Assembly: GCA_035236585.1 (NCBI GenBank)
Contig: CP141132.1
Span: forward strand, 63,275,880 to 63,339,879
Source of the DNA: Warburgia ugandensis
Lineage: Eukaryota > Streptophyta > Magnoliopsida > Canellales > Canellaceae
DNA length: 64,000 nt
Direction: 5' to 3'
Numbering within the stretch: position 1 is the stretch's first letter; every line of letters begins with the position of its first letter. The position numbers were made by a program, and so were the translations under genes. Under the pieces are notes generated by a model. That model was given only the letters and a program-made list of their open reading frames with translations, was not told the origin of the DNA and did not search any database. Shown piece after piece: positions 1-10,829 of the stretch.

Positions 1-2250
1 GTTCCTGGCATGCATTCAGAAACTTTTAAGAGCAACACACATTGCCACTCTTTCACTTTCTGTATATGACGCAAGAAATTGATACACGGTGCAAAAACCT
101 GGCTATGATGTGGCCCTCTCCTTTCACCTTCTATATTTGAGCAACAACAGACCACAATATTCCAAAGGCCTCCTATTAAGTTTTCTTGTGAAAGTATTTT
201 TCATAATATCCTAGCAAATTGCATGCTCTATGTTATATACAGGAGAAGTTATCCATTCCAGTTGCCAAATTACTTTCACTTTGATCGGAGTATATTTGAA
301 GGAAAGATGATCTTTCATAGATTAAATAAAATTTAGTGGAATTTCTTTCAGTCACTTTTGGTTTCATGAATCTTGAACTGGGTCTGAGCAACCTCATGTA
401 CTTCTTTGGCAACCATTGCTAGGGTAGTCAAACTTCTTCATTCTTTCATTCAAAAGAAAAAACTTCAAGTCTTACCCATTTGGCAGTCCATTTATGTGAG
501 GCCGTGGACTTGGCCTGTTTTTATGACCATTACTTACCTTAAGCTCTACAACAAGATTGTTGCTGACTACCACTGCAAGAAAGATGTTAAACACTACTTG
601 AATAAACACATACTTTATATTACTAGATCATAACTTATGGCAGATAGGTTAGACATGGCAGTGGATGAGAACCTGATAAGATTATGAAAACATAGGCTCA
701 GGAGCACCTTAACTTGCATTTCAACTGAGCATCCTATATTTGCCAGACTAATGCATGCATGTCAGGAGTTTTCTTGATTCAGTTGATACTGAAGCTTCAT
801 GTTGTGTCTCTTTCTAGTCATTTTTCATGAAAGACACATTTGCATTATTTAAGCATGTCTTGATAAAACATGCAGAAATTATTTATGCATATCAATTGCT
901 CTGATACTTATTGACACTGTTATTTTGTGTTGTCTGAAAGATATCTTGCTTGGATGGAGGGAGGTTATGGAGAAGTATCACTGTCAATCACTGTGAGTTT
1001 CTATTTGTGGCCATGCTTAAATACTTATAACTAATGTATTCTCCACAACTTTTCTTTAACAAAGTGAACCTCATCTCTGTGTCTCATCCTGGAAAGAACA
1101 ACTGGATTTTTTATAGCATTTGACATTGTGGTTATCACCATGCAAGCAAGAAAGATGCTTCACCCATGTTAGTCGAACTGATTTAGATGACATCTTTCTA
1201 TATTTTAACCTGTACGCTCAATATTACAACAGTTTATTGCTTCTTGCTGCTTCAGGAAACACATGACTGTTCACCACAATACAAATATGCCATGAGTCAC
1301 TAAGCCAATATGTGTCACTACCCTTCAACCTTGATTGTCTTTTTCTTCCGTGGTGTATGTATAATAGACACTATTATCAAGTGGGCCCTTCCATACCTAG
1401 ATTATCTCTTGGCTGGTTATGTATATTAGACTATCAGATTGTACAAAAACTGGAAAACTGGGTTTAACTTGTAAGTAATGTCTGGTTTAATAGAAGTCAG
1501 GCATCGTAAATCCCCTGCATACTTCAATAGATGGGTGGATATTTCATCTCATCTCCTACCTTTCCATTATCTTTCATGTTGCAGGGAGCCTGTGTACTAA
1601 CAGCCATGCAGGCCACAATATGGAATCTGCTAAGAAAGTATGTTAAATACTTTTGTGGCGGTTAAACATCCAACCAACTATCTAGGTTTACCTAAATACC
1701 AAGGAAATACTATATTTACCTTGTTTCAGCTTTTGTGAACCCCTTTTTCAACTTCTCTATCCAATTATCATCACTATTGATTATGTCAACTAAATACTTG
1801 AGAATGAGTTACTTGTCTCCTATGTCCAACAAGGAGTGGTGCTCTGGTGCTTATTCTGTGCTCCTGCTGCAGAAGGTTTGGATTAAGTTGGAACTGGTCC
1901 CTAATGGCTTGTCTAAGGCCGTATTAGAATTCTTCAACATACATAAATGAGTTTCTCTGCACAATCTCAACCCTTTATTTTTATCATTTGGATCTTGTTA
2001 AGAAAGGAGTTTTTCACTTTGATTTGTTTACTTTTACATCTAAAAATGCCAAAATAAGGTGCATATCTTTGCCTATAACACTGAGATGACTATATCCTCA
2101 TAGTCAAGATCTAGCTATTCGTTGTAACATTTAGCTATTAACCTGGCCATTATACATGTCCATTGTGCCATTTGGTTTTTCTTTCCCTGTATATAGTCAT
2201 TGTAGTCTATTGGATGTCTCTTCAACCGGAGAATCCGTTATTAAGTAGTT
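1..2250. other. No recognised gene; intron or upstream DNA of the dioxygenase gene
   Basis: AT-rich sequence with only short chance reading frames. I looked on + for the missing N-terminal exons of the downstream dioxygenase and found none, so this is either a large intron or spacer. A short open stretch after an acceptor-like site near 1,584 (reads GACVLTAMQATIW) matches nothing I know. Confidence 0.4.
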
Positions 2251-2266
2251 AGTGATTCCAATTGAT

Positions 2267-2604
2267 AGAATTATAAATAAGGGGTGAGAGAGAAATGATA
2301 GAATTAGAAATGAAAACATTAGAGGAAACTTAGGAGTAGCACCAATAGGTAACAAGATGAGGGAGGTTAGACTTAGATGTTTTGGACATGTCCAACAGAG
2401 ATTGAAAACGACAATGGCTAAGAATTAAACAGTCTTAGTCCAATGTTGTAAAAGAGCAAGGGGAAGGCCCAAAACAATGTGGATAGAAACTGAGAAAGGA
2501 TTTAAATACTTTGGGACCAAATAAAGCCATGACATTTAATAGAGGGGAATGGAGGAACAAGATTTGTGTGACCGACCCCTGATCGGGATAAGGTCTTGAT
2601 GATG
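2267..2604 (+). mobile_element. 5'-truncated RTE-type LINE, 3' end only
   Basis: The frames carry the C-terminal tail typical of plant RTE non-LTR retrotransposons: NKMREVRLR, then FGHVQ, a GRP block, and an 'FNRGEWRNKICVTDP'-like end broken by stops and shifts. It ends in the usual 'acccctgatcgggataagg' block and a short TGA-rich tail. It is flanked by a perfect 16-bp direct repeat (agtgattccaattgat at 2,251-2,266 and 2,605-2,620), which I read as the target-site duplication. Only the last ~340 bp of the element was inserted. It is dead. Confidence 0.85.
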
Positions 2605-2739
2605 AGTGATTCCAATTGATCCAGTTCCTCTCTATCACAGATGGGTTACAATGACTTTAAACTAGTCACTCTTACAAGGTAGAAAGGTTTGTTAACTTTC
2701 ACCATGGTATTTAAAATGTATTTATTATATATTTGCAAG

Positions 2740-2917
2740 AAGGGGAGCCTTGGTGCAACGGTAAAAGTTGTCGTCATGTGACCTTGAGGTCACAGGTTCA
2801 AGGCATGGAATCATCCTCTTGCAAAATGCAAGGTAAGGCTGCTTACTATAGGCCCTTGTGGTCCGCCCCTACCCCTAACCCCGCATAGGCGGGAGCTTTG
2901 TGCACCAGGGCTGCCCC
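2740..2917 (+). mobile_element. Au-type SINE
   Basis: tRNA-derived SINE. The head 'ggggagccttggtgcaacgg' holds an A-box-like stretch and the B box is 'ggttcaaggc'. The body reads through 'cctcttgcaaaatgcaaggt' and 'cttgtggtccgcccc' to a 3' end 'gggctgcccc' with a short T tail, as in the Au SINE family of angiosperms. A 19-bp target duplication with one mismatch flanks it (2,721-2,739 and 2,918-2,936). Confidence 0.88.
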
Positions 2918-2980
2918 TTTATTATATATCTGCAAGCTAGTTTGACAGTTTTGTTAACATTCCTTGGGGATAGATTTGAT

Positions 2981-3150
2981 AAAATGGCAGCTTGGTGCAT
3001 GAAACTCTACATATGCAGGGTCCGGTGAAGGGGCGGACCAAAAAGGTCAATAGTACGCAGCCTTACCTTGCATTTTGCAAGGTAAGAGGCTGTTTCCACA
3101 ACTTGAACCTGTGACCTCAAGGTTACACTACGACAACTCTACTATTCTCT
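2981..3150 (-). mobile_element. Au-type SINE, reverse orientation
   Basis: Reverse complement of the same SINE body, with 'ggtccggtgaaggggcgg' and 'aacctgtgacctcaaggtta' (the B-box region) visible. It lies 63 bp from the previous copy, tail to tail, and ends about 230 bp before the first visible exon of the dioxygenase gene. The head is worn and I see no clear target duplication. Confidence 0.8.
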
Positions 3151-3378
3151 TCCTAGGAAAGACTTTGTTCTCTTGCTCATTCTTCCTTATTTTTTTTACC
3201 ACCAGATATTTTACTTATCTGCACATTGTTCAGTCATACTTCTTATATTCTTGATTTAAATCATTCCTATCATACACATGTAAGATCCACATCTGAATTA
3301 TGCAAAGAGCTGTTGTTCGTGCATAGACATCAGCATGATTCTCTTTGTCTTGTTCATCTGATTCATATTTTTAATCAG

Positions 3379-6300
3379 CAAGGTGGCAAAAGCTGTTGCT
3401 CAGATCATAGCTCTCGCACTTGACCTAGATGCTGATTTCTTTGATAAGCCAGAAATGCTTGGCGAGCCTATTGCGACTTTACGCCTGCTACACTATGAAG
3501 GTGTAAGAAAGATTACAGGTCATGCCTTTTCATTACTGTACTGGTACTCTTTGTTCTTGATATAACATCTTTTGTGATCCATGTTATGTTAAATATCTAG
3601 GTAAAATTTCTGATCCTAGAAAGGGGATATATGGAGCAGGAGCACATACTGATTATGGTTTGATTACACTCTTGGTGTCAGATGATGTTGTAGGCCTTCA
3701 GGTAAGATTATCTGGTTATCCTTGCATGCAGTGCATTTTATGTTTCTTCTTGTTTTAACAGTCTTAAATAAAGATGCTCCCATTAGTAAAGTTTCTTCAT
3801 TTATATTTGGAATAAAAATGGGATGTACATGTTTGCAGATATGTAAAGACAAAGATGCTCAACCTCAGGTGTGGGAGTATGTATCACCACTGAAAGGGTG
3901 AGGCAGCCAACAGTTTTGTGGTATTTATTCTGCTGTTTAGAAACTGTTGTTTGTTTGCAATTTCCTCACTTACTGGCCCTTTGCTAAAATTTGCTGCTTG
4001 GATTGTGTCTTCAAGACAGACACATACAAACACATTATGTAATATTCTTTTTTGAAGGATTTATGACCAATAAATGGGACAGTGGGAGAAAATAATGTAT
4101 GAGAAAGTAAGAGAACGTGCAAAGCCAGGAGTCATCACAGAGAGTGTAAGAGATAGGACTCAGATTCTTGGAAGCGATAAACTAAATCCGAAACTGCAAT
4201 ACGAGGAGGATATCTTGACAGTTTTTATTAACTAAAGTTTACTTCTCTAATTTACTTCTCTAAGAGAGAGAGAGAGAGTCCATGGAGTAGGAAGGGATAT
4301 GATCCTATTGGCACTGGTTCTTAGGCGTGAGCAAAAGTAAATTTAAAAGGATTGTGAAGTGGGGGTGTTTGAACTCATGCATTGATTGGCATATCAATTT
4401 GTTTCTTCTTTTTCTTTGTAAAGTTTCAGTATATAAGTTTCATATGATCACTACTGCCCCCATAAAAGTTGGAAGGCTCTCGCTTTGAATACATTATACA
4501 ATATGGGCAAGTCAGTTGAATTAAAATAATCCTGATATATTGCAAATATGTGGATGTGAAGGTCCTTATGTGCTTCCTGTCTGCAGAAATTTTTTGTAGT
4601 GTACTAATAGACTGTCTATAAACTTTTGCTATTTGTTTTTACTTCATATAAGAAGCATCCAATTTAAGCGTTGGTTGCATTGTTTATAAATTGTATTGTT
4701 ATGACTCATAAATTATACTGGTGGGAGTAATAATCAACTGAAGAAAGTTTAAAACAGCTTATTGATGAGGCAATTTTATAATTAATTTATTTTCGCAGAG
4801 CATTCATTGTAAATCTTGGTGATATGCTTGAGCGTTGGAGCAATTGTCGATTCAGGTATGCCCGTCTCTCTTTGTTAGTTGTTGTCCAGTTGCAATTTGC
4901 ATTTGATTCCAGCAAAAACTGTTAATTTTGTTAATTTATCCTGGCGTCTTTATAAGATAATGGACTACTCTAAGCTGTATCTGCTTAAAGAATGTGTGGT
5001 AACATGAGATTGAATGTGGTGACAACCTTATTTCATGGTTCCATATGTTCCAATGAGCCCATAATGATAATTTTGACAAGGATTATTTGACCAAATAACA
5101 CTCAAAATCCTACAGAGAAGGGTCAACATCAAGTGGAAAAGGGACTCAACTGGACAGCAGGGATGCTGCTGTTGAAGATGGGAATCATCCATATTGATTG
5201 GGCCTTCAATTGTACATTGACAATCAGCAAATTAGAAGGATTTTAGTGAATTTTATTTGCATCCAGGAGTGTTGGTTTGCTTTTTATTTTAACATTTCAA
5301 ATCTAGAGTTAGCTTGTCTTTTTCTAGTTATACTTAACAATTTGGAGCCTTTTGATTGAAGAGTACACTTGTTAGATGGTTGCAATGATTGTGATTAATA
5401 AGGGATTGACACCTACGACTTCACAGATTTTTAGCTTTGCTTAAAATTTTCTCTTAGTTATATCTAGCGTTGTTTAAAGCTTTCTCTTACTTATTTTGAA
5501 AGAATTTATGTGCTTTGGTGATGATATACTGAAAATTGGGACTAGAATCTCTTTTCGAGTGGATTTTCTATTTAGGGGCAGTCCCGAAACCTACCCTTGG
5601 CTAGAGGCATGTAAATCCATGGAGCAACCAGTGGCTCAAGTAACATGTTAACTACAGAGTACTGAAAAAATTTAAAAGATTACAGAAAATAAATAAATAA
5701 CTAGCCAAGACAACTTTGAACTCAGATGCATAGTCAATTTAGTCCATTTGGTTGTTCCATTCATTTGCTGACTTGGCACATACACCAGGTGATTCCTAAC
5801 TGTGTTGCTCTACCTGTCAAGTAGTAGTCATTCAAATGTTTTGACTCAAGTCCAAATCTGGTAATTGAGATCTTGAACTGTGCTTTTTCAAGTCAATTTT
5901 CTGATTTATTCATGCTAATCTTTTCACTCTACCTTTCTTGAGCCCTGTTTATTGATATTGTGTTTCTTTATTTGCTTTCATTGTCTGCATAGTAGGAGAA
6001 TTTGACTGAATCAACTAGCAGTATTAACCTACTGCTATTTGGGAAAATGTTTTATAAGTGTGGTTTTAAAATTTGTTGCTACTGGTGTCTAATCTTCTAA
6101 TTAATTATGTGTTCTGATCTTGTATTCTAATATTAGATATTAGCATGTATTTTCACCTACATACCTGTGTGCAAGTGAGTAGGGTGGATAGCTGAACATA
6201 TTATAATCCACCTATCTAAACTTGTGAAGAGAAATATATCCCACCGTTATGAATTACCACAATAGGAAATGGGAAAAAAAGGGCTTTCGGTTCCAGTGTG

Positions 6301-8456
6301 TTCAGATATTGCAAGGAGAAACCAACTACCAATTCTGGCACTTGGTCAATTGTGAATACATGCTGAATTGATTCTAGGAGTTATTTCATAATCCATGATT
6401 GGTCTTGATAAGGCCAACCATGGATGGATATCTTGAAAGGGATATCTATAGGGGCTCTGGAAATTTATAGAAAGATGTCTTCACTAATAACCTTGAGAAA
6501 TAAAGAAAGAACATAGGCAATAATGTCTTTCTTGGATTGCTGCATTATCTAGATGCATCTTCCCTAGTTTCTCGGGCTTCAAAATGCTACTTACTCTAGG
6601 CACTAAGAAGGTCATTTATTTGGAAGGAAGAGTGATATAATTTGCTTTGTCAACAAAAAGAAATATAACTACAGATTATTAGTCTTGGTGGACAAGTAGT
6701 GGTTTCTCCTGTGGAGATCCTGACTACATGGTGGAACCCATGATGACTCTAGAGTTGAAACCATTGAATTACAATGTTTATAGACTCAGTGACGCACTCT
6801 GCTGAATCTTCCAGTCTTTGGTTAGGAACATTTCATAGATCTCCTATCTTCCTTGAATGTTTAGAAGGTTCTTGATTTGATTTATAACCGTAAGTCCAGT
6901 ATCTGACACTATCTACGAAGATGTTAGATCATTAGAAGCAAACTGTTTGTCAAGGAAGGAGCATTTTTTGCCAATTTAATAATTGTTTCTCGTGAGGTTC
7001 AATCATGCTAGTAGCTGCAAATTTTACCTGCATATTCTAAGAGAAGCTTTCTTGAGAAGTAATCAGGCATTTTCATTTCTTTGCAGGTCCACATTACACC
7101 GAGTATTAGTGAGTGGACAGGAGCGCTACTCTGTAAGATTCTTAGCTGCTCTCATCCTCTCACTAGCTTTTGAAAATTGAACTCCTGGAATTTAATCAGT
7201 TAACCACTTGCCAATTTTGTGAAAATGCAATGTGGTACCATTGAGTAATCTGGTGTAATTTTGGTAAAACCTACTTTTGTTCTATACTTGGATGTTGACC
7301 TGTAGAGCTAACGCATCATTTTTTTTCGCTTCATAAGTACTTAAACATTAAAAAGGGCCAAAAGATTCTCCCCATGTACCTGATGCTTATTTTACCCTCC
7401 CCAAAACCATAAAGGATTTTTAACCCTTGCTTGCACCCGTCAGTCCTTTAGTGCTTCTGAATAGCAATCTTCTTGTTGTAATACTTTCCCATTTTTTTTG
7501 GAGAAAAGGTAAAAAGTACTTTCTCTATTACTTGCCTTGTCAATTTTCTACTATTATGTTGACTTGTTCTATATTCGTCTTTTGGGGACAGATTGCTTTC
7601 TTCGTGGAGCCTAGCCATGAATGTCTTGTAGAGTGCTTGCCTTCCTGCAAGTCAGAGATGAACCCCCCCAAGTAAGTTGTAGTCGCCTTAACACATAAGA
7701 AAGGTACTGAAATTTCAGTATTTAGTAGATTTCATTCACTTTTCGTGGCTTGCTATTGAGAAAAGAAAGATAATCTTGTTATATTAATAGAAATATTATA
7801 CTATATATAAAGAAAACTCCCTATGTTGAACATGGACCAACTTAGGAGAGTCATAATATTTATCTTGCGAATTCATATCAACCATACTCTAAATATTTAT
7901 AGTCAAAGTCTCTAGTATATAGCTATTTAGTTGCTATTAATGTTCTTTATGGGAAAACAAAAAGTTACTTCTCTTGGAAAATAAAATGATTCTCTTTGTT
8001 GATATTATTTTAAAAAAGAAAACCATGCTAGGCTGCTACTCTCTCCCCCCCCCCCCCCCAAAATCTCCGATAAAATAAAACCTTACTAAATCAATACAAA
8101 ATTTCTGGTCCCAAAGGCCATTAATTTAAGAGAGTTTTACCATAAGTTCTGCTTAATAGCAATATTTCTATTTATGTGACTTCATTCACTTCCCCTGGCA
8201 TATAATGAAATGACAAGGGAAGATTAACATTGGTCGTACTTGCTCTGGTTGCAGATTGTACTATTAGTTATTTCCTGTTTTCTTTAAGCATTTTATATTA
8301 GTGATTTTCTCCAAGTCTACATAATTTCCTTTCAATAATCATTATTTGATGGCAAAATTTACCAGATTTCCTCCAGTGAAGTGTGGAACTTACCTTATGC
8401 AAAGATACAGTGATACTCATGTTGACATCAACTCATATCAGAAGCACCAAACTTAG
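3379..8456 (+). CDS. 2-oxoglutarate/Fe(II)-dependent dioxygenase, 3' part (At3g50210-like)
   Basis: Seven exons with GT-AG borders and consistent phase: 3,379-3,500 (start could be 3,383), 3,601-3,701, 3,839-3,897, 4,799-4,855, 7,087-7,132, 7,592-7,671, 8,366-8,456 (stop TAG). They encode about 184 residues, the C-terminal half of a family usually about 330 long; the N-terminal exons are not in the window. The jelly-roll core is visible: the Fe ligands H-x-D in GAHTDYG (exon 2) and His in STLHRV (exon 5), and the 2-oxoglutarate-binding R-x-S in QERYS (exon 5). The C-terminal CLPSCKSEMNPPKFPP block is diagnostic of the At3g50210/At3g49630 group of soluble plant dioxygenases, whose substrates are largely unknown to me. 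The catalytic residues in the visible half are intact, so the gene looks functional. The 2.2-kb intron 4,856-7,086 contains a possible alternative terminal exon. Confidence 0.9.
8045..8059. repeat. Poly-C run, 15 bases
   Basis: A homopolymer of 15 C in the last intron of the dioxygenase gene. Its length may be unreliable because sequencing often errs on such runs. Confidence 0.9.
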
Positions 8457-8668
8457 TTCGAGTCGATTTCATTTCTCGTCAAAATTGGCTAATCATATAT
8501 TCGGCCTTCTGTGTCTCCTGCACAAGCCTGGGCCAGCATGCAGTGATTGATATCTTAACCCACGTAAAAGGGTGATGCAGATAAAATAATGAGAAGGGTC
8601 TCATTCCTTACAGAGATCATTATTTGGATAATTGGGTCAATCCCCATTCTGTTAACGATTGCAGCATT

Positions 8669-9228
8669 GAGATCGAAGGATTGATTGCAGAAGTTCTCAA
8701 CCGGAAATGCTAATAGTAGTCAAAGTTTAGCTTGTTTCTCTTTTATCATTTTTTCTTCCCGTGAAGAGATAAATTTAAGTTCTCAGAGTTTCATTCTTCA
8801 TATTGGAGTAAAACTTAAATCTGATTCTTGTTACACAGGCTTATCCCTACAGCAGTCCAAACACCTCCCCAGCTATCTGCAGAGTTGTACGAGTGAGAGA
8901 GTGCAACTGTCTAATTTTCTGTTCTAATTCCCGAGATCACGGGATTGATCACAGTTCTCAACCGGAAATGCAAATTATAGTCAAAGTTTAGCTAAACTAG
9001 CAGTTCATTATTCTTGCAGAATAGATTAATTCTCTTTTTTTCCTATTTTTAGGGGGTAACGTAGAGACTAATTCAAGTTCTCTGATGGTTTCGTTCTTCA
9101 TATCCTATGGAGTAAAACTAAAAATCTGGTTCTTGTTACACAAGCTATCCACAGCAGTACCGGCACATTGGATATAAGCAGAATTGTCTCTTTGAGAGAG
9201 TTCACTTATCTAATTTTTTATCCTAATT
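8669..9228. repeat. Imperfect tandem duplication, unit about 265-295 bp
   Basis: Copy A (8,669-8,932) and copy B (8,933 to about 9,228) share the same order of blocks: 'gagatc..ggattgat', 'gttctcaaccggaaatgc', 'atagtcaaagtttagct', 'gagtaaaact', 'tcttgttacaca', and a 'gtctaattttct'/'atctaatttttta' end. Copy B has extra sequence. It lies just after the dioxygenase stop codon, so it may be part of its 3' UTR or downstream spacer. No coding potential recognised. Confidence 0.8.
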
Positions 9229-9248
9229 CCTAGCGACAAATCTCACAG

Positions 9249-9367
9249 CAAGGGTCTATAATATGCAGACTTGCTTTATATTTTTGCAAGAAGCTGTTTT
9301 CACGTCTTGAACCTGTGACCTCAAGGTCATGCAATGACAACTTTACCATTGCGCCAAGGCTCCCTTT
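9249..9367 (-). mobile_element. Au-type SINE, head half only
   Basis: Reverse-strand match to the tRNA-like head and middle ('gaacctgtgacctcaaggtc', 'ttgcgccaaggctccctt'). The 3' half of the element, including the 'ggtccgcccc...gggctgccc' part, is missing. Confidence 0.75.
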
Positions 9368-9558
9368 CGTTATCTCTGGGGGCTCGCAACGGGAACCGGA
9401 GAACATACAAGAACTAGGTTTTAGACCTTTTAATTAAATTCGGTACCAATTCTTTGCCAACAAAACTGAATCATTATATTATAATGTATCTATCATTTTA
9501 CATTTAAAAATGTTACTGCAGGGAGTAAATTATACTTTTTAGCTCAAATTTTAAAAGA

Positions 9559-9970
9559 CTAAATGCATCTTTAATATATTTTTGCTCTCTTCTCTCTCGA
9601 TGAAGAAGTGGAAATCAGCCTCTATGATACAGATTTGTCAATAATAAAAGGGCAGCCTTAGGTGCACAAAGCTCCAGCTTACTCAGGGTCTGGGAAGGGG
9701 TGGACCACAAGGGTTTTTAGTGTGCAGTCTTATATTGCATTTTTGCAAGAAGCTATTTCTACACCTAAATACATCTTTAATATATTTTTGCTCTCTTCTC
9801 TCTCGATGAAGAAGTAGAAATCAGCCTCTATGATACAGATTTGTCAATAATAAAAGGGCAGCCTTAGGTGCACAAAGCTCCTGCTTACGCAGGGTCTGGG
9901 AAGGTTTGGACCACAAGGGTTTTTAGTGTGCAATCTTATATTGCATTTTTGTAAGAAGCTATTTCTACAC
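9559..9970. repeat. 206-bp direct tandem duplication cutting through a SINE
   Basis: Unit 1 (9,559-9,764) and unit 2 (9,765-9,970) are nearly identical with an exact offset of 206 bp. Each starts 'ctaaatgcat'/'ctaaatacat' and ends 'gctatttctacac'. The unit spans SINE flank plus the SINE tail, so the first SINE piece (9,650-9,764) stops abruptly at the junction while the second continues. The few mismatches point to a fairly recent event. Confidence 0.92.
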
Positions 9971-10033
9971 CTTAAATCCATGACCTCAAGATCACACGAT
10001 GACAACTTTATTGTTGTGCCAAGACTTCCCTTC
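9856..10033 (-). mobile_element. Au-type SINE (complete copy), with a partial twin at 9,650-9,764
   Basis: Reads on - from the head 'gggaagtcttggcacaa' through the B-box region (plus-strand 'catgacctcaagatcaca') to 'gggctgccctttt'-like tail at 9,856. The partial twin arose from the 206-bp tandem duplication, not from a second insertion. Confidence 0.85.
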
Positions 10034-10379
10034 TAAATGTGCAGAATTATTCTTTTAGCAGCCCCATTTGTTCACGTGTTTGAGACAAGCTCAGCCTTGA
10101 ATGATTCCTCACATGTTGAAGTGGGCAATGAATTATCGACATTCACCACGCCAATCTGATTGGATAGATTTGAGAGGCATACCAAGTTATTTCTTCTACC
10201 ATAAGATGAAACTTCACAAAAAAAGGAAAAATAAAATAAAATATTCTTACAATTGGAAACACCGAAACATATTTGGTAACATCAAGAAAGAGCCCAAAAT
10301 ATCAGTACATCAATGTAAACTAACTTTGACAGACTTGTAGTGACAGACCAACTAGAAGATAAAGTTAGCATACAGAGAT

Positions 10380-10816
10380 TTCCTTTGACATGTGATTCAC
10401 ATACATCAGAGGAAAGCTCGAGAGTGTTACAAGGTAGCCTTTAATTTTTTTATCGACATTGACAGAAAATGAGAATTCAAAGGTCCATTCCACGAATGCC
10501 AGAGATCAAACAAGACTTTTCGACAAACATGAACTGCAAGTTGAACTTTTTTATTCGATGAAGGAATAGAACGTAGAAGTTAAAGCATAACTGAATCCTT
10601 GGTAGAAAAATGATGGGCATCAAATTCAACAAGAACATTATTAGAAGTGCATTTTTGCGCAGATAAAAGAGTTTGGGGATTAGTCACCTTTCTGCATCTT
10701 GAACAATTGCATGTGGATCTGATTAATCCTTTTTCTTTATCAATCACCAAAAGCATTTTGTGAGGAAAGCCAAATTGCATGAAACGTCCTGCAGCCAACA
10801 AGATAAAAGGTAGCAC
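10380..10816 (-). mobile_element. Copia (Ty1-type) pol fragment, protease/GAG-pre-integrase region
   Basis: The reverse strand carries a weak but ordered match to Copia polyprotein: an LLSAQK...VEFDAHHF...KD stretch (about 10,600-10,690) like the end of the protease region, followed by a DLWHS motif (about 10,510) typical of the GAG-pre-integrase domain. No LTRs, reverse transcriptase or integrase core were seen nearby. It is a broken, old fragment. Confidence 0.5.
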
Positions 10817-10829
10817 TACTGTGCTACAG

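Noticed and set aside
1584-1640. Short open stretch after a 'gttgcag' acceptor-like site
   Set aside because: Only about 18 codons, with no match to the dioxygenase family or anything else I know.
1-3378. Upstream exons of the dioxygenase
   Set aside because: I searched for the family's N-terminal blocks (GFFYVKGHG, GYQR, WPENPP types) on + and found none.
10101-10340. 79-codon + frame, Lys-rich
   Set aside because: It arises from A-rich DNA and shows no domain or conserved motif.
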